Source: Firmicutes bacterium UBA2296
GTDB taxonomy: Bacteria > Bacillota > UBA994
Length of the DNA: 20,538 nt
Direction of reading: 5' to 3'
NCBI GenBank assembly: GCA_002345475.1
Contig: DDWC01000090.1
Coordinates: 1 to 20,538 of the forward strand
A program made the translations under genes and the position numbers. Within the stretch, counting starts at the first letter, position 1; every line of letters starts with the position of its first letter. A model generated the notes under the pieces. That model was not told the DNA's origin, ran no database searches, and saw nothing but the letters and a program-made list of their open reading frames with translations. Positions 14,398 to 20,538 of this stretch are shown piece by piece.

Positions 14398-15927
14398 CTA
14401 TTTTCGCTCCCAGCGGGGAAAGACCGCCTCGCCGCGGCTGACTGTAGCCTTAAGGGGGTAAGAGCCCGGAGCGAGGCAGGATGGGTCGACATCGGAGGGG
14501 CTACCGCTCAGGCCCAGTTGCTGCCACACCTTCTGGCAGTGGTCAGGCATAACCGGAGCCAGAAGCACCGTGGCGGTATGTAACGAATCGAGCAGACGAT
14601 ACAGCACGGTGGAAAGGCGGTCCAACTTCTCTTCTCTCGCCAGGATCCAGGGGGCAGTCAAGTCCACGTACTTGTTGGCCTTGCTGACCAGTTCCACCAC
14701 TGCGGCAATGCCGGCTGAGAAGTCCAGGGTTGAGAACGCCTTGTTAAATGTGTCGATGGCTGCGTTGGCGGTCCCGATCAGCTCCTGATCCAGCACGTCA
14801 GAGGAATCGTCGACATGCAGACCGCGGGGGAAGTACTTCTCCACCATGGCAGTGGTACGGCTGAGGAGGTTGCCATAGTCGTTGGCCAGGTCGTTGTTAT
14901 ACAGGAGCTCCAGCTCATCGGTGGAAAAGTTGCAGTCGCGGCCCCAGTGGATGTTTTTGATCAGGTAATAGCGCAGGATCTCGTGTCCGTATTTTTCAGA
15001 TAGCACCAACGGGTCTATGATAATGCCGGAAGACTTGCTCAGTCGCTCTCCGGTAGGACTACGCATAAAGCCGTGAACCGACACGGCCTTAGGTAGCGGT
15101 ATGCAAAGCGCCATGAGGACCGCCGGCCAAATCACACAATGGAACCAGAGAATATCCTTGCCGATGATGTGGTAATCGGCAGGCCACCATTCACCTAACT
15201 GGTCGACATCGGTGACGCCAGCCCCGGTGAGGTAGCTCATCAGTGCGTCTACCCAGACGTATACCACCTGAGCGGGATCCATGGGCAGGGGGATGCCCCA
15301 ATCTAGGCTGGACCTCGAGATGCTGATATCGCGCAGTCCTTCTTTGAGGCGCATTAGCACTTCGTTGCGCCGAGTCTCGGGCTGAATGAACTGAGGGTTT
15401 GATTCGATGTGTTCCAGGAGCCTTTGCCCGAAGTTGGATAAAGCAAAGAAGTAGTTGTTTTCCTTAAGCCACTTTACCTCGCGGGTGGGGTGCGTGGGAC
15501 ACTTGCCGTCCACTAGCTGGTCTTCGTCCATAAATGCTTCGCAGGATTCGCAGTACCAGCCGGAGTATTCGCCCTGATACACATGACCTTCCTGATGCAT
15601 GCGGGCGATCAGCTTTTCCACCAAAACCTTGTGCTTTGGCTCGGAGGTCCTCACCAGGCGGTTGTAGCTGATGCCGAGTTTCTGGTAAGCGGCGGCAAAA
15701 ACGGCGGCCATCTCGTCGCAGTAGAGCCGCGGGTCTTGCCCGCGGGCCGCTGCACTACGAGCGACGTTTAAGCTGTGTTCGTCAGTTCCAACCAGCAAAA
15801 ACGCGTCGGCCTTGCGCTGCCGCATGTACCTGGTGAGCACGTCGGCTCCGATTTTCTCGTAGGCATGCCCCAGATGAGGCTCTCCGTTTACGTAGTCGAT
15901 GGCGGTAGTGACATAAAACTTGGTCAT
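14398..15927 (-). CDS. metG: Methionyl-tRNA synthetase
   Basis: The 509-residue class I aminoacyl-tRNA synthetase charges tRNA-Met. Visible are the HIGH-type motif H-L-G-H (residues 18-21), one zinc knuckle C126-x2-C129...C143-x2-H146, the 'YVWVDALMSYLTGAG' segment, and 'GKDILWFHCVIWPAVLMAL'. The second catalytic motif reads R-L-S-K-S (295-299) where K-M-S-K-S is usual. The C-terminal anticodon-binding helix bundle is present ('APWILARE...LLDSLHTATVLLAPVMPDHCQKVW'), but there is no EMAP-like tRNA-binding extension. I use ATG 15927, because GGAGGT sits seven bases upstream; ATG 15933 would lie only two bases from that site. The next gene follows after three bases. Confidence 0.95.
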   Translation of the reverse strand: MTKFYVTTAIDYVNGEPHLGHAYEKIGADVLTRYMRQRKADAFLLVGTDEHSLNVARSAAARGQDPRLYCDEMAAVFAAAYQKLGISYNRLVRTSEPKHKVLVEKLIARMHQEGHVYQGEYSGWYCESCEAFMDEDQLVDGKCPTHPTREVKWLKENNYFFALSNFGQRLLEHIESNPQFIQPETRRNEVLMRLKEGLRDISISRSSLDWGIPLPMDPAQVVYVWVDALMSYLTGAGVTDVDQLGEWWPADYHIIGKDILWFHCVIWPAVLMALCIPLPKAVSVHGFMRSPTGERLSKSSGIIIDPLVLSEKYGHEILRYYLIKNIHWGRDCNFSTDELELLYNNDLANDYGNLLSRTTAMVEKYFPRGLHVDDSSDVLDQELIGTANAAIDTFNKAFSTLDFSAGIAAVVELVSKANKYVDLTAPWILAREEKLDRLSTVLYRLLDSLHTATVLLAPVMPDHCQKVWQQLGLSGSPSDVDPSCLAPGSYPLKATVSRGEAVFPRWERK

Positions 15928-16182
15928 TGACATAACCTCCCCGCGCTATTCCCATGCGCCTACATCTTATACACCCTGCTTGGGTGTAGCGGCGGCGTCA
16001 CTGCACTCTGCGTCCGTTGCCGCCGGACGATAAAAAGATTATCTCAAAAAAAGCGACAAAGTGGTAGCGCTGTTGTCAGTGTTTGGGGTACATGTTGCGA
16101 ATCTGTGAAAGTTAACTGTGATATGTGGCAACAGGGGGTGGCTTAGGGGATAATACTGAGTAGAACGAGGGGGAGGTTGATC
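15928..16182. other. Divergent intergenic region between metG and namZ
   Basis: This 255-bp region must hold promoters for both directions. On the metG side two stem-loops occur in tandem: TACACCC/GGGTGTA (15970-15976 with 15982-15988) and CGGCGGC/GCCGCCG (15990-15996 with 16019-16025), both within what would be the metG leader. No T-box consensus is visible. On the namZ side TTGCGA and TGATAT (spacing 18) is a weak promoter candidate. Confidence 0.5.
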
Positions 16183-17745
16183 ATGAGGGCTCTCATATCA
16201 TTGCTTACCATTCTAGCCATGGTAGTCGCTACGGCCGGGGGCACCGGTTTTGCCGCAGCACCATCTGGTTTCAGGCTTGGCAACGAAGTATTGCTGGACC
16301 GCTACCGCCATCTGATTGAGGGTAAGCGGGTCGGACTAATCACCAGCTTTAGCGGTGTGAACAGCAAAGGAGAATCACTCATTAGCATCTTTGCCAATGA
16401 TCCGCGCATCAATCTGGTGGCCCTGTTCGGGCCTGAGCATGGCGTAGACGGTACGGCCCCAGCGGGAGCGGCGGTAAAGAGCTACACGCACCCAATACTT
16501 CGCATACCCGTGTACAGCCTGTACGGAGAAGTGCGCAAGCCTACACTCGACATGCTGCGGGGCATCGATGTACTGGTTTTTGATATTCAGGACGTCGGGG
16601 CACGTTACTATACCTATATATCCACCATGAACTACTGTATGATTGCCGCCCGGGAATCCGGCATTCCGTTTGTGGTTCTGGACCGGCCCAATCCACTGGG
16701 AGGCGTGAATGTGGAAGGTCCGGTCTTGAAGGATACTTTCCAGAGCTTTGTCGGCGTGGATTTGCTACCCATGGCCCACGGCATGACCAACGGCGAACTG
16801 GCCAGATACTTTAACAGGTTAATCGGCGTTGACCTCACCGTGGTTCCCATGGAAGGTTACACCAGGGAAATGATCTTTCAGGACACAGGGTTGCCATGGA
16901 TACAGACTTCACCAAATATTCCAGCCATCGAAAACTGCTTCAGTTATATGGCCACCGGACTGGCGGAGGGAACTGGACTCGTGCAGGGTGATAAGTTTCA
17001 GTGGATTGGCGGGGCAGGCCTGAATGCCGAGCAGTTTGCCGCCGCACTCAATGCCGCTAAGCTCCCTGGCGTGAGGTTTGTTCCGGAGCAGATGGGCACC
17101 CGCGGAGGGGTGCGCCTCATCATCACGGATTATCGGGCGTTTAACCCCGCCAGGACGGGCATATACGCCATGTTTACTGCCCGCCTGCAATGGAAATTCA
17201 CTGTTCCGCGCAGCGGGACTACGCCTGCCAGCATAACCATGTTCGATAAGATAATGGGAGGCAGAGAAGTCGGTAACTGGCTACTGGCAGATTACATGCC
17301 GGAGCAGGCCATCGTTGCCTATCAGCCGGAACTGGCACTGTTTAAAGCAGAACGTGAAAAGTACCTGCTCTACGGATTTTTTGGCAGTACTGCCGGGCCT
17401 GCCATAGTAATTAATGGTCAGAACGTCTTCTCTGACGTCACGCCGGTCATACAAAATGGCCGCACCCTGGTGCCCATCCGGGTAATCGCCGAGAACTTCG
17501 GTGCCCATGTAGACTGGATCGAATCCCAGAGCACGATAGTCATTCGTCACGGCACCAAGACCATCCGCATGGTTCTCGGGCAGGCCAACGTGATTGTCAA
17601 CGGTGTCAGTCAGCAAATCACAGACGGAGTCGCGCCCACCGCACTGTCTGGGAGGACACTGGTCCCGTTGCGCTTTGTGGCGGAGCACCTTGGCGCCGAG
17701 GTATCGTGGCAACAGTCAACCTACACCGCGCACATATTGAGGTAA
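16183..17745 (+). CDS. namZ: Secreted exo-beta-N-acetylmuramidase NamZ (DUF1343) with stalk domain
   Basis: The 520-residue exported protein has a signal peptide (residues 1 to about 26, ending F-A-A-A). The DUF1343/GH171 catalytic region follows: 'GLITSFSGVNSKGES', 'ALFGPEHGVDGTAPAG' (E85 of PEHG, proposed catalytic Glu by homology), 'VLVFDIQDVGARYYTYISTM' and 'VVLDRPNPLGG'. NamZ removes terminal MurNAc from peptidoglycan fragments. From about residue 409 two 'copper amine oxidase N-terminal' stalk units follow, each with 'GRTLVP.R..AE..GA.V.W'; these bind no copper but likely hold the enzyme at the surface. ATG 16183 is chosen over TTG 16177 because GGAGG (16172-16176) has ideal spacing to it. 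It stands alone, divergent from metG. Confidence 0.91.
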   Translation: MRALISLLTILAMVVATAGGTGFAAAPSGFRLGNEVLLDRYRHLIEGKRVGLITSFSGVNSKGESLISIFANDPRINLVALFGPEHGVDGTAPAGAAVKSYTHPILRIPVYSLYGEVRKPTLDMLRGIDVLVFDIQDVGARYYTYISTMNYCMIAARESGIPFVVLDRPNPLGGVNVEGPVLKDTFQSFVGVDLLPMAHGMTNGELARYFNRLIGVDLTVVPMEGYTREMIFQDTGLPWIQTSPNIPAIENCFSYMATGLAEGTGLVQGDKFQWIGGAGLNAEQFAAALNAAKLPGVRFVPEQMGTRGGVRLIITDYRAFNPARTGIYAMFTARLQWKFTVPRSGTTPASITMFDKIMGGREVGNWLLADYMPEQAIVAYQPELALFKAEREKYLLYGFFGSTAGPAIVINGQNVFSDVTPVIQNGRTLVPIRVIAENFGAHVDWIESQSTIVIRHGTKTIRMVLGQANVIVNGVSQQITDGVAPTALSGRTLVPLRFVAEHLGAEVSWQQSTYTAHILR

Positions 17746-17751
17746 AGATAA

Positions 17752-17798
17752 AGCCGGTACCCAACGCCAATGCGGCAGGGCTACCGGCTGTTTCTCTT
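17752..17798. terminator. Bidirectional terminator between namZ and malic enzyme gene
   Basis: AGCCGGTA (17752-17759) pairs with TACCGGCT (17782-17789), with partial inner pairing in the 22-base loop. On the + strand it is followed by GTTTCTCTT and on the - strand by TTATCTTTACC, both U-rich, so it can end transcription from both convergent genes. Confidence 0.75.
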
Positions 17799-17810
17799 GA
17801 GACAATTTGG

Positions 17811-18983
17811 CTAGATACGTGATACGCCACTTTCCCGGGCAGCCTTGGCTACCGCTGCAGCCACTGCCTGCACTACCCGTGGGTCAAAGGGGTCGGGGAT
17901 AATATACTCGGCCGTCAACTCAGCCGCGTCTATGACGCCAGCGATGGCGTAGGCAGCCGCTAATTTCATGTCCTCGTTGACATCTTTAGCCCGCACGTCC
18001 AGAGCCCCGCGGAAAATCCCTGGGAAAGCCAGAACATTGTTGATCTGATTGGGGAAGTCTGAGCGGCCCGTTCCCATTACCCTTACGCCTCCTGCGAGCG
18101 CTTCTTCAGGAAGAATTTCCGGTACTGGGTTGGCCATGGCGAATACTACAGAATCCTTAGCCATCCGGGCCACCATGTTGCGATCCACGATATTACCTGC
18201 GGAAACACCAATGAACACATCGGCCCCTGAGAGGGCGGCGGCCAAATCGCCTCGCACAGCTTTGGAATTGGTCAGTTGGGCCATTTCCTCCTGTGCTGGG
18301 TTGTTGATGGCGTCACCCGGGACGAGTATTCCGGCTCTATCACATAACAGCATGTCGTTGACTCCTGCGCTTAGCAGAAGCTTGGCGACCGCTATTCCAG
18401 CTGACCCGGCTCCATTGACGACCACTTTGACGTCACCGATATCTTTCCCCACGAATTTTAGAGCGTTAACAAGTCCCGAGAGCACCACTACTGCGGTTCC
18501 GTGCTGGTCATCGTGGAATACCGGGATGTCCACTAAATCCTTCAGGCGCCGTTCTATTTCGAAACAGCGGGGAGCGGCTATATCCTCCAGGTTAATACCG
18601 CCAAATCCCGGCGCCAGAAGCTGTACCGTTCTTACTATTTCATCTGTGTTCTGAGTGTCCAGACAGATGGGAACAGCATCGATATCCGCGAAGGCTTTAA
18701 AGAGCAGTGCCTTCCCTTCCATCACTGGCAACGCTGCGGCAGGGCCGATGTCGCCAAGCCCCAGCACAGCCGAACCGTCAGTCACAACGGCCACCAGGTT
18801 GCCCTTTATCGTATAGCGATAGACATCCTCCGGGTTCTTGTGTATTTCCTTGCATGGTTCGGCAACGCCGGGAGTGTAGGCTATCGACAGTTCCTGCCGG
18901 TTGGTAACTGCGACTTTGCCCACCACCTCGAGTTTGCCTCTGTTTGCTTCGTGTAGTTTCAACGCTGCTTCTCTTACTGACAT
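17811..18983 (-). CDS. NAD(P)-dependent malic enzyme (decarboxylating)
   Basis: The 390-residue enzyme converts malate to pyruvate and CO2 with NAD(P) reduction. It shows the short bacterial/archaeal architecture without a phosphotransacetylase extension. Y36 in 'SIAYTPGVAEPC' and K91 in 'VMEGKALLFK' are the expected acid/base residues. Metal and substrate ligands lie in 'NLEDIAAPRCFEIE' and 'VFHDDQHGTA', and the Rossmann site is 'VVNGAGSAGIA', with an aspartate in 'LLCDRAG' at the end of the next strand. ATG 18983, with GGAGGTG six bases upstream, is preferred over upstream in-frame codons. The product feeds the pyruvate pool. Cofactor choice (NAD or NADP) cannot be told by eye. It is divergent from the carboxypeptidase gene and convergent with namZ. 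Confidence 0.94.
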   Translation of the reverse strand: MSVREAALKLHEANRGKLEVVGKVAVTNRQELSIAYTPGVAEPCKEIHKNPEDVYRYTIKGNLVAVVTDGSAVLGLGDIGPAAALPVMEGKALLFKAFADIDAVPICLDTQNTDEIVRTVQLLAPGFGGINLEDIAAPRCFEIERRLKDLVDIPVFHDDQHGTAVVVLSGLVNALKFVGKDIGDVKVVVNGAGSAGIAVAKLLLSAGVNDMLLCDRAGILVPGDAINNPAQEEMAQLTNSKAVRGDLAAALSGADVFIGVSAGNIVDRNMVARMAKDSVVFAMANPVPEILPEEALAGGVRVMGTGRSDFPNQINNVLAFPGIFRGALDVRAKDVNEDMKLAAAYAIAGVIDAAELTAEYIIPDPFDPRVVQAVAAAVAKAARESGVSRI

Positions 18984-19059
18984 TATCTGCACCTCCACAT
19001 AGATGATTCGCTCTTGGATATCGATTCCCTGCAGATAATTCTACGTTACCAGAAGGAAT

Positions 19060-19088
19060 TTGACTTGCATGTGAGAACTATTTCTAAG
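19060..19088 (+). promoter_or_regulatory. Candidate promoter for the M14 carboxypeptidase gene
   Basis: TTGACT (19060-19065) and TCTAAG (19083-19088) are separated by 17 bases, five and four of six to consensus. A start near 19095 would leave about 20 bases of leader containing AAGGGGG (19102-19108) before TTG 19116. Confidence 0.45.
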
Positions 19089-19115
19089 GAACTCACTACG
19101 CAAGGGGGATTTTGT

Positions 19116-20538
19116 TTGAAGACCGTTTACCAGCCTGACAAATATTACCGCTATGATGAGATCGTCGAACTGCTTAACAGCTACCATACGGAATTTCCAC
19201 AACTGACCAAACTCTATAGCATCGGAAAGACTTACGAAGGACGCGAAATGTGGTTGCTCGAAGTGACAAATGCCGCCACCGGGCCGGGGGAGGAGAAACC
19301 GGGATACTACATCGACGCCAACTTCCATGCCGGCGAAGTCACTGGATCCGCAGTGGTCCTGTACACTATCAACCACATGCTCGGCAATTATGGGAGAGAC
19401 CCTATGATTACCGACGTTGTGGACAACAAGGTGGTCTATTTCATTCCTCGTGTGAGCGCTGACGGTTCAGATTTATACCTGACCACGCCGTTTATGTTGC
19501 GCAGTTCCACACGGCTTTATCCCTTCGATGAAGATCAGGACGGTGTACACGGCGAAGACATAGACGGTGATGGGCGCATACTACAGATGCGCATTCTCGA
19601 CGCGAACGGTGATTTCAAAGTGTCAGAGCATGACCCGAGACTAATGGTCAAGAGGGGGCCGGATGATCGCACCGGGACTTTCTATCGCCTCTTCACCGAA
19701 GGCAACATCAAGAATTACGACGGAGTGGAACTGGTTCAACCCAGGCCGCGCTGGGGCCTGGACATTAATCGCAACTTCCCTGCGAACTGGGACGTAGACA
19801 GCCGCCAGATCGGCGCCGGTCCCTTCCCATTGTCCGAGCCAGAAACCCGAGCTGTTGCGGAGTTCGTCACCTCCCGCAAGAACCTCGCTGGGGCTCAGTC
19901 CTACCACACCACGGGAGGCGTGCATCTGCGACCCTTCTGCACCAAGGAAGACTCCAAGCTTCCCGCCAAGGACCGGGAGGCATATCTGGCCATCGGTGAG
20001 AAGGGCAAGGAGTACACCGGTTACAGACACGTTTCAGTGTTTGAAGGCTTTACAGCAGACAAGAGCAAACCGATGCGCGGCATCTACATGGACTGGCTGT
20101 ACGAGCACCGTGGGCTGCTTTCATGGTCCACTGAGCTGTGGGATATTGTCGGTCGTTCCGGCATAGAAGTCAAGAGCACAACCGCTGAGCTGAACAAGAC
20201 CGAAAAGGAGAAAGAGGCAGACCAGCTGAAGATACTGCAGTGGAACGACCGGGAACTGGATGGCAAGGGCTTCATCAACTGGTACTCCTTCAAGCATCCG
20301 CAGCTCGGAGATTTGGAGCTAGGCGGTTGGGATATAAAGTTCGTCAGGCAGAATCCCCCGCACAAGTTCCTGGAGGAGGAATGTCAGAAAAATATGATGT
20401 TCACCTTTGTGCACATCAACGCTCTTCCGCAACTGGCTCTGTCTAAGGTCGCCTGTGAGCATGTTGAACCGGGTGTTTACCGCATCAGTGCAGCAGCCGT
20501 AAATAGCGGGTATGTGCCTACATCGGGCAGCGAGTTGG
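19116..20538 (+). CDS. Zinc carboxypeptidase, peptidase family M14 (3' end beyond window)
   Basis: The reading frame stays open from TTG 19116 to the last base (474 codons) and is cut by the window edge. Zinc ligands are H71 and E74 in 'NFHAGEVTG' and H264 in 'SYHTTGG'; the substrate-binding Arg/Asn pair lies in 'GLDINRNFPANW'; and the catalytic glutamate is E340 in 'STELWD'. Thus a complete, active-looking M14 domain is present. A long insert between the first zinc motif and 'INRNF' carries an acidic 'DEDQDG...DIDGDG' stretch that resembles calcium-binding loops. After the catalytic domain the chain continues into an apparent beta-rich region ('GVYRISAAAVNSGYVPT'). No signal peptide is seen at the N-terminus (M-K-T-V-Y-Q-P-D). 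AAGGGGG at 19102-19108 gives eight-base spacing to the TTG. Confidence 0.9.
   Translation, partial: MKTVYQPDKYYRYDEIVELLNSYHTEFPQLTKLYSIGKTYEGREMWLLEVTNAATGPGEEKPGYYIDANFHAGEVTGSAVVLYTINHMLGNYGRDPMITDVVDNKVVYFIPRVSADGSDLYLTTPFMLRSSTRLYPFDEDQDGVHGEDIDGDGRILQMRILDANGDFKVSEHDPRLMVKRGPDDRTGTFYRLFTEGNIKNYDGVELVQPRPRWGLDINRNFPANWDVDSRQIGAGPFPLSEPETRAVAEFVTSRKNLAGAQSYHTTGGVHLRPFCTKEDSKLPAKDREAYLAIGEKGKEYTGYRHVSVFEGFTADKSKPMRGIYMDWLYEHRGLLSWSTELWDIVGRSGIEVKSTTAELNKTEKEKEADQLKILQWNDRELDGKGFINWYSFKHPQLGDLELGGWDIKFVRQNPPHKFLEEECQKNMMFTFVHINALPQLALSKVACEHVEPGVYRISAAAVNSGYVPTSGSEL

Noticed and set aside
15928..16182. T-box or SAM riboswitch for metG
   Set aside because: Neither the T-box core nor the SAM-I conserved elements could be found on the - strand; only two simple stems are seen.

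Overview
The window reads as chromosomal DNA of an anaerobic Bacillota (Clostridia or Peptococcaceae-like) bacterium. This is inferred from strong GGAGG ribosome-binding sites, frequent GTG/TTG starts, a lipobox-bearing solute-binding protein, a cobalamin riboswitch, a NamZ muramidase with 'copper amine oxidase N-terminal' stalk repeats, and an Mrp cluster in the Mbh gene order. The species cannot be named from sequence alone. No rRNA, tRNA, CRISPR array, transposase or phage gene was seen.

Positions 70-8286 (+) hold a tightly packed, translationally coupled operon for a multisubunit Na+/H+ antiporter of the Mrp/Mnh type: E, F, G, two small genes equal to the split C-terminus of MrpA (MbhD- and MbhE-like), B, C, and then three consecutive NuoL/M/N-like antiporter subunits. 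The order matches the antiporter half of archaeal Mbh hydrogenases, but no hydrogenase genes follow. The third large subunit has an unusual soluble tail with a 25-residue tandem repeat and a terminal membrane anchor. A NusG-domain-II membrane-anchored protein closes the run, followed by a very long hairpin. Positions 8465-9058 (+) carry two small unknown membrane proteins behind a candidate promoter. Positions 9059-9434 are non-coding, with a hairpin and a (TCTAACS)n heptamer repeat.

Positions 9435-13711 (-) hold a vitamin B12 uptake operon: promoter, cobalamin riboswitch, lipoprotein binding protein, permease and ATPase, with a BaiN/HI0933-type flavoprotein as its last gene. Upstream of it on the same strand are a methionyl-tRNA synthetase and a YkgJ-type cysteine-cluster protein (13708-15927). 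A 255-bp divergent gap separates these from a secreted exo-muramidase (16183-17745, +), which converges through a two-way terminator on a malic enzyme (17811-18983, -). A zinc carboxypeptidase of family M14 starts divergently at 19116 and runs off the window end.

Functionally the region combines ion homeostasis or bioenergetics (Mrp), cofactor acquisition (B12), translation (MetRS), central metabolism (malic enzyme) and cell-wall or peptide turnover (NamZ, M14). The features most worth following are the repeat-tailed antiporter subunit, the flavoprotein inside the riboswitch-controlled B12 operon, and the heptamer repeat that reaches into a coding end.
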